A stretch of DNA of 11,334 nucleotides, taken from contig JAKDKP010000022.1 in the NCBI GenBank assembly GCA_030453285.1, forward strand, positions 1-11,334, given 5' to 3'. The notes under the pieces were generated by a model. It had not been told where the DNA came from. It saw only the letters and a program-made list of their open reading frames with translations, and did not search any database. Positions 1 to 5,894 of this stretch are shown piece by piece. Numbering within the stretch: the first letter of the stretch is position 1; every line of letters starts with the position of its first letter. The stretch comes from Propionibacteriales bacterium. GTDB taxonomy: Bacteria > Actinomycetota > Actinomycetes > Propionibacteriales > Propionibacteriaceae. A program made the translations under genes and the position numbers.

Positions 1-470
1 ACCGTACCGAGACTGAACAGGGCGTGGAACAACGGCATCACCGTCCGTTCGAGATGGCGTTCGCAGTCGGCTCCGGAGAAATTCATCGCGACATCGCAGG
101 TGCCCATGCCCAGTCCGGCGATCACCAGCCCGGTGACGACCAGGGGCGGTGTGGGGGCGACCAGACCGAGCGCGGCCGTGCCCATGCCGAGGCCGAGCAC
201 CCACATCGACACCCGAATGGTTCGACGAGCGCCGAAGCGCGCGATGAGATGGCTGGATGACGTCAGTCCGATCACCGAGCCGACGCCCAGTGCGAGCATC
301 AGCAGCCCCATCTGGCCGGCCGTGGCGCCGAGGTCGTCACGGATCCGCGGGACGCGGGACAGCCAACTCGACAGGGCCACCCCGGCAACGAAGAAGGTGC
401 CGAAGACGCCGACCAACCAACGCTTCAGATCCGGCGCGATGGGTGGTCGGGCAGGGGAATCGGGTGTCAT
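1..470 (-). CDS. Major facilitator superfamily transporter, N-terminal part (runs off the left edge)
   Basis: This is the first 156 residues of an MFS membrane transporter, read from the ATG at 470-468 to the window edge, with no stop inside the window. After a short Pro-rich cytosolic start, hydrophobic segments lie at about residues 18-36, 53-71, 88-104 and 110-128. Between the second and third is the basic MFS loop (RFGARR, about 79-84). The text SRVPRIRDDL after helix 1 and MPLFHALFSLGT at the edge resemble the YbjJ-like branch of actinobacterial MFS proteins; that is recollection of the family, not a search. The substrate cannot be read from the sequence. The gene is divergent from a LacI-family repressor across 52 bp carrying two operator-like palindromes, so repression by that regulator is likely. 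About 60% of the protein lies outside the window. No strong ribosome-binding site precedes the ATG. Confidence 0.88.
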   Translation of the reverse strand, partial: MTPDSPARPPIAPDLKRWLVGVFGTFFVAGVALSSWLSRVPRIRDDLGATAGQMGLLMLALGVGSVIGLTSSSHLIARFGARRTIRVSMWVLGLGMGTAALGLVAPTPPLVVTGLVIAGLGMGTCDVAMNFSGADCERHLERTVMPLFHALFSLGT

Positions 471-480
471 CAGAAAGCTC

Positions 481-508
481 TCGAATCGTTTCGATCGAAT
501 CGTTTCGG
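481..508. promoter_or_regulatory. Two tandem LacI-family operator-like palindromes
   Basis: Two abutting 14-bp copies, TCGAATCGTTTCGA (481-494) and TCGAATCGTTTCGG (495-508), differ only in the last base. Each is an imperfect palindrome around a central CG and contains GAA-N-CG-N-TTC, the half-site layout known for LacI/GalR-family operators. They lie between the divergent transporter and LacI-family genes, so binding could repress both. The 14-bp centre spacing is not a whole helical turn, so two dimers may not bind side by side on the same face. Confidence 0.72.
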
Positions 509-509
509 A

Positions 510-515
510 TAGGTT
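510..515 (+). promoter_or_regulatory. Possible -10 element of the LacI-family gene
   Basis: TAGGTT lies 7 bp before the GTG start at 523 and directly after the second operator copy. If used, the transcript would start at or next to the GTG, giving a leaderless mRNA, which is common in actinobacteria. That fits the absence of a ribosome-binding site. No good -35 is seen; the region where it would lie is inside the operators, as expected for autorepression. This is inference from spacing and a weak hexamer. Confidence 0.3.
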
Positions 516-522
516 AGCACCC

Positions 523-1644
523 GTGACTTCCTCGGACAATGAGCAATCGCTCGCAGGTCCCGGCGCCACCCCCCGGCCCACGCTCGCCGCAGTCGCCGCC
601 GAGGCGGGGGTGGCGGTGTCGACCGCTTCACTGGCGTTCAGTGGCAAGGGGCCGGTGGCCGAGGCGACCCGCGCTGCGGTCCGGGCGGCGGCCGAGCGCG
701 TCGGCTATCGCGGCCCCGACCCCCGAGCCGCGTCCTTCCGTACGGGCCGGTCCCGGGTGATCGGCGTGGTGCTCGAGGGGGCGGTGCAGAGCGCCTTTCG
801 TGACCCGGTGCAATTGATCGAGGTGGACGCGATCGCCGAACGTCTCTCCGAGGTCGGGTACGGAATGCTCCTGCTTCCCGGTGCCGAGGACGATGCACTG
901 CTGGGCGGTACGGCGATGGACGCGGCCATCTTGCTCGGCTGCTCTCCGCGCGCCGTAACCGCGGCACGATCTCTGCAACAGCTGTCGCTCCCGCTGGTCA
1001 CCATCGATGGCGTCGCGCTGGCCCACGAGGAGGATCTGGCCGTGGTTGCCAACCTCGGCGTGGACTCGCGTGCCGCCTCGGCCGAGCTGGCCCGGTTGGT
1101 CGCGGCCGCCGGTCACAGTCGGGTCGCCATGGTCACCCTGCCCCTCGGCGAGGACCGATCGGCCGGCGCGTTCACCGGCGCGGAGCTGGCCGCGATGAGC
1201 GCAGCGACGATCTCGATCGCGACCGAGCGTGCCCGTGGGGTCGGCGAGGTCTTCTCCGACCTGAGCGGATGGATGGCCGCCGACAGTACGATTGCCGACG
1301 GGCTCCGCGCGGGACGTGCCCTGCTGGCGGGCCGGGCAGACCGGGCGGGCCGGGGGCGGCCGACTGCGGTGATCGCGCAGAGTGACCTGCTCGCCGTCGG
1401 TGTCATCCGGGCCGCCGAAGAGGCCGGTCTCCGGGTCCCGGAGGATCTCAGCGTGGTCGGATTCGACGGAGTCGTGGTCGATGGATTCCCCGAGGGGCGA
1501 TTGACCACCGTGCGGCAACCGCTGCGGGCGCTCGGCCTGGCCGCGGCGCAGGCGCTGCTCGCCGAGCTGGCCGGCGAGCCGGTCGCCCTTCCCCGATTCA
1601 GTGCCGAACTCGTGCCCGGGCACACCGTGGCCCCGCCTCCCTGA
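523..1644 (+). CDS. LacI/GalR-family transcriptional repressor
   Basis: A 373-residue DNA-binding repressor of the usual length for the family. The N-terminal helix-turn-helix is at residues 20-45 (TLAAVAAEAGVAVSTASLAF). The hinge region follows with GYRGPDPRAASFRTGRSR and leads into a periplasmic-binding-like effector domain from IGVVLEG (about 80) to the end. The late motif EDLSVVGFDGV is the typical LacI-family strand before the C-terminal subdomain. The GTG at 523 is chosen because it gives the normal 19-residue lead into the helix-turn-helix. The same frame stays open upstream, but that would run through the operators and the divergent gene. The effector is unknown, most likely a sugar or related small molecule carried by the adjacent transporter. 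Neighbouring operator palindromes suggest control of the transporter and of itself. Confidence 0.92.
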   Translation: MTSSDNEQSLAGPGATPRPTLAAVAAEAGVAVSTASLAFSGKGPVAEATRAAVRAAAERVGYRGPDPRAASFRTGRSRVIGVVLEGAVQSAFRDPVQLIEVDAIAERLSEVGYGMLLLPGAEDDALLGGTAMDAAILLGCSPRAVTAARSLQQLSLPLVTIDGVALAHEEDLAVVANLGVDSRAASAELARLVAAAGHSRVAMVTLPLGEDRSAGAFTGAELAAMSAATISIATERARGVGEVFSDLSGWMAADSTIADGLRAGRALLAGRADRAGRGRPTAVIAQSDLLAVGVIRAAEEAGLRVPEDLSVVGFDGVVVDGFPEGRLTTVRQPLRALGLAAAQALLAELAGEPVALPRFSAELVPGHTVAPPP

Positions 1645-1717
1645 GTCCTCTCGCTGGAGGTGCCACCGGCCCGTCCAGAAAATCGGCATCCTGTGCCGCA
1701 CTCCTGGCGTTGGCGAC

Positions 1718-1745
1718 CGGCAATGGCGCTGAGCGTGCCGTTTTT
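1718..1745 (+). terminator. Likely intrinsic terminator after the LacI-family gene
   Basis: CGGCA (1718-1722) pairs with TGCCG (1736-1740), and inside it CGC (1727-1729) pairs with GCG (1733-1735) across a TGA loop, with a 4-nt bulge (ATGG). Five T follow at once (1741-1745), the only clear T-run after this gene. A second small hairpin with the same arms, CGGCA-TCCTG-TGCCG, sits at 1684-1698. The region is convergent with the MOSC gene, whose stop is at 1793. Confidence 0.5.
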
Positions 1746-1792
1746 CCGAGGACGGGCTGGTGAGCTGCCCCGGACGGTCGCCGGCGATCGGA

Positions 1793-2632
1793 TCAGCGCA
1801 GGATCGACACCGGGTCGCCGACCCGGGCGATACCGGTTCCTTCGGGCACCATCCGTACGGCGAACCAGGTCTTGCCGTCCCAGCGGCGGTGCCGGGCAAG
1901 GGTGCGGATCGGTTCCTTGCTCTTGGCGAGGGTGCCGGTGTCGATGGTCGTCATCACACAACGGTCGGTCAGCTTGCCGCGGCGCAGCACGCAGTCACCG
2001 ATCTGGATCCGGGGCCAGCCGTCCTCGGCGAAGGCTTCAGTCACACCGTCGACAACGACGTTGGGGCGGAAGCGTTCGATCGGCAACGGCTCGGGTTCCG
2101 GTTCGCCGCGCTCGGCGGCACCCTCGGCGATCCACGCATTCAATTGGTGCAGGGAGGCGAGCGACACCACCGTGACCGGGGCACTGTCGGCGAACGCGGT
2201 GTGATCGCCGGGGCGGCTCCATTCGGGGTTGAGTGAACGACGACCCGGTTCGTCGCACCACACCAGGCGCATGTCCTGGCCCGTCACCTGCCGCAACCAA
2301 TCGTCGGCCATCTCGCCCGCCGGGATACCCTCCAGATCCTTGCTGTGCAGCCGGATCGGCACTCGCGCTCGGTTCGGCTCGGCCAGTTCGAGGGTCGGCG
2401 CTCCGGGAGCCTGCAGCCGCAACGCGGAGTGCACGTCAGGGGCGGTGTCCGGGGTGTCCGCGACGATCGAGAACAGCAGCGGCAGCTCGCGCGCACTGAC
2501 CAGAACGCCGTCACTGTCGGTGATCATCCACCGGCGATCCCCGCGCAGCCCACTCGGCTCGATGACCGCCCGGTCAATCGGTCGGATCGCGGTGCTCTTG
2601 ACGGGGTGGATGTTCAGGGCGGCAATGTGCAC
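1793..2632 (-). CDS. MOSC-domain protein with N-terminal beta-barrel domain (YcbX/mARC-like)
   Basis: A 279-residue protein. Residues 1-115 match the MOSC N-terminal beta-barrel domain (start VHIAALNIHPVKS, then LRGDRRWMITD). Residues about 125-279 are the MOSC domain (RFRPNVVVDG, then IGDCVLRRGKLTDRC, then VMTTID). Cys225 in RCVMTT is in the position of the cysteine that binds molybdenum in the mARC/YcbX relatives, so a molybdenum-cofactor-dependent reduction of N-hydroxylated compounds is the family-based guess. No ferredoxin-like domain follows, unlike E. coli YcbX, so an external electron donor would be needed. The GTG at 2632 is chosen because conserved homology starts there. An in-frame GTG at 2665 has a GAGGA sequence in front, but the extra 11 residues come from the adjacent repeat element. 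The gene probably stands alone. Confidence 0.85.
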   Translation of the reverse strand: MHIAALNIHPVKSTAIRPIDRAVIEPSGLRGDRRWMITDSDGVLVSARELPLLFSIVADTPDTAPDVHSALRLQAPGAPTLELAEPNRARVPIRLHSKDLEGIPAGEMADDWLRQVTGQDMRLVWCDEPGRRSLNPEWSRPGDHTAFADSAPVTVVSLASLHQLNAWIAEGAAERGEPEPEPLPIERFRPNVVVDGVTEAFAEDGWPRIQIGDCVLRRGKLTDRCVMTTIDTGTLAKSKEPIRTLARHRRWDGKTWFAVRMVPEGTGIARVGDPVSILR

Positions 2633-2652
2633 TCGTGCATCGTACGAGGGCT

Positions 2653-2797
2653 GGTTTCGACGCACTCGTTCCTCGCTTGCTCAACGACCGTGGTGGGGCT
2701 GGTTCCTCGGTGGCTCAACGAGCGGGAGCGGCCTGAGGGGCTCGTGGAACGCTGGTTGAGCAAGTACGACGAGGGACGAGGAGTGCGCGTCGAAACC
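2653..2797. repeat. 145-bp imperfect inverted-repeat element (REP/MITE-like)
   Basis: The ends are an exact inverted pair, GGTTTCGACGC (2653-2663; left base approximate) and GCGTCGAAACC (2787-2797). Inside them TTGCTCAAC (2677-2685) pairs exactly with GTTGAGCAA (2755-2763), with ACTC/CTCG-rich arm sequence between. The middle holds further related pieces (GGCTCAACGAGC at 2712-2723 and GCTCGTGGAACG at 2740-2751). From memory, elements with such GGTTTCGAC...GCTCAACC ends are dispersed in many actinobacterial genomes. It has no coding capacity of its own. It fills the gap between the GerMN-Gmad2 gene stop and the MOSC gene start and could form a long hairpin in transcripts from the minus strand. 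Confidence 0.85.
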
Positions 2798-2812
2798 TCA
2801 ATGACCCTGGGC

Positions 2813-3871
2813 TCACTTGACCGTGACCGTCTTGGTGTCGGTGATGTCCTGCCCGGCGCCCGAGGCGTCCTCGGAGACGACGGCGATCTCGTAGGTGCCC
2901 TTCTTCTTGAGGTCGGTGGAGAAGGAGAAGGCGCCGAAGTCGGCATTGGCGCCGCCGGTGGTGACGCCGTCGGCGATCACGGCTCCCTGCTCATCGGTCA
3001 CCGTCCAGACCAGGTTTGCCTCGAAGGAGCGGGATTCACCCGACACGGTCACTTTGCCGACTGTGAGGGGTTGGCCCTCGTACGGCTTGATGATCCAGAT
3101 GTCGTTCCGAGCGTCCATGTCCCTCTTCATCGGCTTGCCGACCGAGACCTGGTCCCATGCCTTGCCGGGCTTGCCGTCAATGGTGATCGTCACCGTGCCG
3201 CTGGTCTTCGCGGCGGCCGTGGCAGTCCACACGATCGACTGGATGGCCGCCTGTGCCTGATTTTGGTCGAGGATGGATTCTCCGAAGGAGGCCTTGTCCA
3301 GGTCGACGGTGAGGTTGTCGCCCTTCTTGGTCACCTTGACCTTTCCCTCCGGGGAGAAGGCGGTCTCGTAGTCCGGGTCCAGCGGCTCCCCGGTGAGCAG
3401 TGCCGAGACGGCCGACGTGGCTGGACCACCCTTGTCGGGAACGGTCTGGAACTCCCGATAGAGCTTGTACTCGTCCGAGCCTGCGATCCAGTACACTGGG
3501 ATGCCCTCCAGCTTTTTTCCTGCGGGAGTCTCCTTCTCCGTTGGCGTGTTGGACGAGGGTGGCACCGATACCGACGGGACCGGCGGGGACAGCGAGGGCT
3601 GTCCTTGATCAGCTGGCTGGGCGGTGCTGGCGACCTCTCCGGCGCGATTGATCATCACGCCGACCGAGATACCCAGGATGGCGACCAGCCCGGCCGCCAC
3701 GGCAATGAGTCCGAACATGCGTCCGTTGCGGACCGACTGGACGGCGCCGGTCTCGATCTGGTCGAAACGGTCCTCCGGCCGGACCTGCGCAGCCTCGCGG
3801 TGCAGCGCGCCCCGCAGCGCCTCCTCCATGGCCGGGTCATCCGGACCGTGCAGATTGGTGGGATCACTCAT
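2813..3871 (-). CDS. Single-pass membrane protein with GerMN and Gmad2 domains; possible partner of the adjacent sigma factor
   Basis: A 352-residue protein. Residues 1-52 are a charged cytosolic segment (MEEALRGALHREAAQVRPEDRF region). Residues 53-74 are one membrane helix (MFGLIAVAAGLVAILGISVG). Residues 80-118 are a Pro/Ser/Thr-rich linker. Residues 121-235 resemble the GerMN (sporulation/germination) domain, with PVYWIAG at its start and AIQSIVWTATA later. Residues 256-352 resemble the Gmad2 Ig-like domain (DIWIIKPYEGQPL at its start). Topology is N-in, C-out, so both domains face the cell surface. The start ATG overlaps the stop of the sigma gene (ATGA), and GGAGG sits 6 nt before it inside the sigma gene, so translation is coupled. 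The cytosolic part has the look of the short N-terminal segments of SigE-type anti-sigma factors, but I see no ZAS zinc motif. An anti-sigma role is inference; a plain surface protein is the alternative. Confidence 0.82.
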   Translation of the reverse strand: MSDPTNLHGPDDPAMEEALRGALHREAAQVRPEDRFDQIETGAVQSVRNGRMFGLIAVAAGLVAILGISVGVMINRAGEVASTAQPADQGQPSLSPPVPSVSVPPSSNTPTEKETPAGKKLEGIPVYWIAGSDEYKLYREFQTVPDKGGPATSAVSALLTGEPLDPDYETAFSPEGKVKVTKKGDNLTVDLDKASFGESILDQNQAQAAIQSIVWTATAAAKTSGTVTITIDGKPGKAWDQVSVGKPMKRDMDARNDIWIIKPYEGQPLTVGKVTVSGESRSFEANLVWTVTDEQGAVIADGVTTGGANADFGAFSFSTDLKKKGTYEIAVVSEDASGAGQDITDTKTVTVK

Positions 3872-4416
3872 TGCACTCCTCCTTCCCGTGGAACGCGGTC
3901 GCTGGTCGTTTCATCGTTGGTCTCCATCAACGCGCCGAGACGCTGCCGCAAGGCGGCGATGCCCCGGTGCGTATGGGACTTGACCGAGCCGATCGAGATA
4001 CCGAGCGCCTCGGCGATCTCCGGACCACTGGCGTCGCTGTAGTACCGCAGGATCAGTACCTCACGTTGACGCATCGGGAGTTCTCGCAGCGCCGCCAGGA
4101 CGCGGGCGTCGGCGTCGCGACGGATGGCCCAGTCCTCGGGTCCGGCGGGAGCGGGTTCGGGCAGTGGCCGGTTGTTCCGTACGACGGTGCGATGCCGCAG
4201 GACCGATCTGGTCCCGTTGACCACGCTGGTGCGCAGGTAGCCGACGGCGTCGTCGGCGGCCTGGAATCGTCCGAGACGTTTGAAGATGCCGATGTAGGCG
4301 TCCTGGGTCACCTCTTCGGCCTGGTCGTTCGATCCCAGCAGGAGTCCGGCCAGGCGCACCATCGGAACCCATTGCGCGTCGTACAACTCGCGCAGCAGGT
4401 CATCGGCATGTGACAC
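3868..4416 (-). CDS. ECF-type (SigE-like) RNA polymerase sigma factor
   Basis: A 182-residue sigma-70-family factor with only regions 2 and 4. Region 2 covers about residues 8-78 (AEEVTQDAYIGIFKRLGRF is the 2.1-2.2 core, VGYLRTSVVNGTR the 2.4 side). Region 4 covers about 104-160 (LPMRQREVLILRYYSD, then the helix-turn-helix EIAEALGISIGSVKSHTHRG). Size and composition fit ECF factors that direct RNA polymerase to a small regulon. The GTG at 4416 is chosen: GGGAG lies 6 nt upstream. An earlier in-frame GTG at 4458 would give 196 residues, but it has no properly spaced ribosome-binding site and sits inside a palindrome. The stop overlaps the next gene, a GerMN-Gmad2 membrane protein, by 4 bp, which suggests a functional pair. 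The signal it responds to is unknown. Confidence 0.9.
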   Translation of the reverse strand: MSHADDLLRELYDAQWVPMVRLAGLLLGSNDQAEEVTQDAYIGIFKRLGRFQAADDAVGYLRTSVVNGTRSVLRHRTVVRNNRPLPEPAPAGPEDWAIRRDADARVLAALRELPMRQREVLILRYYSDASGPEIAEALGISIGSVKSHTHRGIAALRQRLGALMETNDETTSDRVPREGGVQ

Positions 4417-4779
4417 GACGCTCTCCCATTGCCATCGGTGGGTGGTCAGGGTGTTCACACCCTCACCACGTGCGGGCGGCTCCGGTGGTTGTCACCGTGA
4501 CCGACTGTGCTGATTCACCCTACTGGGCCACCGTGCGTGCCGAACGATCCGCGGTGGGCGTGCCGTGGTTCGGTCGGTGGCGTTAGGGTGAAGCCACTCT
4601 CCTCGTGGACCACCCATGTCGGCGCGGAGGATCGGCAGCGTCGTCGAGACGATCCGGTGCGGCGAGCATGTCCGAGTCGGCGAGTCAGGCGAACGGGTGA
4701 CGGCTGCCATGCCTCACAACTGTCGTTGCGGGGTGCACCTGGGTGCGGAGACCCCGTGCGGATGCGAAAGGATGCCCGG
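4417..4779. other. Intergenic region between the divergent sigma factor and dehydrogenase operons
   Basis: 363 bp with no convincing gene; the open frame in it is only the upstream extension of the E1 alpha frame. Besides the 28-bp palindrome at its left end, it holds two inverted copies of TAGGGTGAA: minus strand at 4522-4514 and plus strand at 4584-4592. TAGGGT fits an actinobacterial -10 (TANNNT). The minus copy has GTTCGG 17 bp upstream (4545-4540) and could start the sigma mRNA about 95 nt before its GTG. The plus copy could serve the dehydrogenase operon with a long (about 185-nt) leader. A GGATCG/CGATCC inverted pair lies at 4629-4655. AAAGGA, 7 nt before 4780, is the ribosome-binding site of E1 alpha. 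Promoter calls here are weak. Confidence 0.4.
4442..4469. promoter_or_regulatory. 28-bp near-perfect palindrome upstream of the sigma factor gene
   Basis: GTGGTCAGGGTGT (4442-4454) and ACACCCTCACCAC (4457-4469) pair at 12 of 13 positions around a TC centre; only 4447/4464 mismatch. It ends 25 bp before the chosen GTG at 4416. It may be an operator for a dimeric regulator, or a stable hairpin in the 5' leader of the sigma mRNA that controls translation. Which of the two cannot be decided from sequence. Confidence 0.7.
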
Positions 4780-5892
4780 ATGAGTGAACACAGTGGTTCT
4801 TCAGGCGGGGAGCTCGTCCAGCTCCTGACGCCGCAGGGTGAGCGGATCGATCACCCCGACTTCAGTTATTCCGGCTCCGACGACGAGATCGCTGCACACT
4901 TGCGTGACATGGTGCTGGTCCGCCGGATCGATGCCGAGGCAACGGCCCTCCAACGACAGGGCGAGCTTGGCATCTGGACCTCCCTGCTGGGGCAGGAGGC
5001 CGCGCAGATCGGCGCCGGTCGGGCGCTCCGCTCGCAGGACGTCGTCTTTCCCAGCTATCGCGAGCACGGGGTTGCCTGGTGTCGAGATGTCGACCCCTTG
5101 CGCCTGCTCGGCCTGTTCCGGGGCGTCGACCTCGGCGGCTGGGATCCGCACGCGGCCAAGTTCTTCCTGTACGCGATCGTGATCGGCGCCCAGACCCTGC
5201 ACGCCACCGGATACGCGATGGGGTTGGAGAAGGACGGCGAGGTCGGCAACAACGACCCCGAACGCGATGCCGCAGTGATCTCCTACTTCGGCGACGGCGC
5301 CACCTCGCAGGGGGATGTCAACGAGTCCTTCGTCTTCGCCTCCTCGTACAACGCCCCGGTAGTGTTCTTCTGCCAGAACAACCAGTGGGCCATCTCCGAA
5401 CCGATCGAGCGCCAATCGCGGATCCCGCTGTATCGACGGGCCGACGGGTTCGGCTTTCCCGGCATCCGCGTCGACGGCAATGACGTGCTGGCGGTCAAGG
5501 CCGTCACCGAGCAGGCCCTGGAGCGGGCCCGGTCCGGCAACGGGCCGACGCTGATCGAGGCCTTCACCTATCGGATGGGGGCCCACACCACCTCCGACGA
5601 TCCGACGAAGTATCGACTGGACGACGAACTCGAGCAGTGGCGCGGCAAGGACCCGATCGAACGGGTCAAGGCTTATCTGTCGCGTGCCGGGGCGATCGAC
5701 CAGGCGTGGCTTGAGGAACTCCAGGCCGAGTCCGATGCGCTGGCCGTACGGTTGCGCGAGGACTGTCTGACGATGCCCGACCCGGACGTCGCCGCGTCCT
5801 TCGAGAATGTGTACGCCGAACAGACGCCATATCTGGCCGAACAGCAGGCCGCGTACGCCGAGTACACCGCCTCGTTCGAGGAGGGGAACTGA
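4780..5892 (+). CDS. bkdA: 2-oxoacid dehydrogenase E1 component, alpha subunit (probably branched-chain type)
   Basis: A 370-residue thiamine-diphosphate enzyme subunit. With E1 beta it decarboxylates a 2-oxoacid and transfers the acyl group to the lipoyl arm of E2. The thiamine-diphosphate motif runs from GDG at 171-173 to NN at 200-201, with the usual spacing. The phosphorylation-loop region is YRMGAHTTSDDPTKYR at 264-279, with His269. The N-terminal LVQLLTPQGERIDHPDF is a hallmark, as I recall it, of actinobacterial Bkd E1 alpha. Actinobacterial pyruvate dehydrogenases usually use a single-chain AceE E1, so an alpha/beta E1 points to branched-chain or aryl 2-oxoacids. The ATG at 4780 is chosen for its AAAGGA 7 nt upstream; ATGs at 4762 and 4771 are less likely or out of frame. 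First gene of a four-gene operon, 2 bp before E1 beta. Substrate preference is inferred. Confidence 0.92.
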   Translation: MSEHSGSSGGELVQLLTPQGERIDHPDFSYSGSDDEIAAHLRDMVLVRRIDAEATALQRQGELGIWTSLLGQEAAQIGAGRALRSQDVVFPSYREHGVAWCRDVDPLRLLGLFRGVDLGGWDPHAAKFFLYAIVIGAQTLHATGYAMGLEKDGEVGNNDPERDAAVISYFGDGATSQGDVNESFVFASSYNAPVVFFCQNNQWAISEPIERQSRIPLYRRADGFGFPGIRVDGNDVLAVKAVTEQALERARSGNGPTLIEAFTYRMGAHTTSDDPTKYRLDDELEQWRGKDPIERVKAYLSRAGAIDQAWLEELQAESDALAVRLREDCLTMPDPDVAASFENVYAEQTPYLAEQQAAYAEYTASFEEGN

Positions 5893-5894
5893 TC

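Noticed and set aside
100..522. Extension of the LacI-family frame upstream to an ATG at 100
   Set aside because: The extension is antisense to the clear MFS gene and crosses the operators; the helix-turn-helix starts normally after the GTG at 523.
628..1899. Long open frame on the minus strand across the LacI-family gene
   Set aside because: It is a GC-driven shadow: Arg/Gly/Pro/His-rich, no recognisable domain, and it overlaps both the LacI and MOSC genes.
2345..4042. 565-codon open frame on the plus strand
   Set aside because: It lies antisense to MOSC, GerMN-Gmad2 and sigma genes and runs through the repeat element; those three genes have clear domains and this frame has none.
4417..4458. 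Longer sigma factor starting at the GTG at 4458
   Set aside because: Nothing is properly spaced as a ribosome-binding site, and the start lies in the centre of the palindrome; the GTG at 4416 has GGGAG 6 nt upstream.
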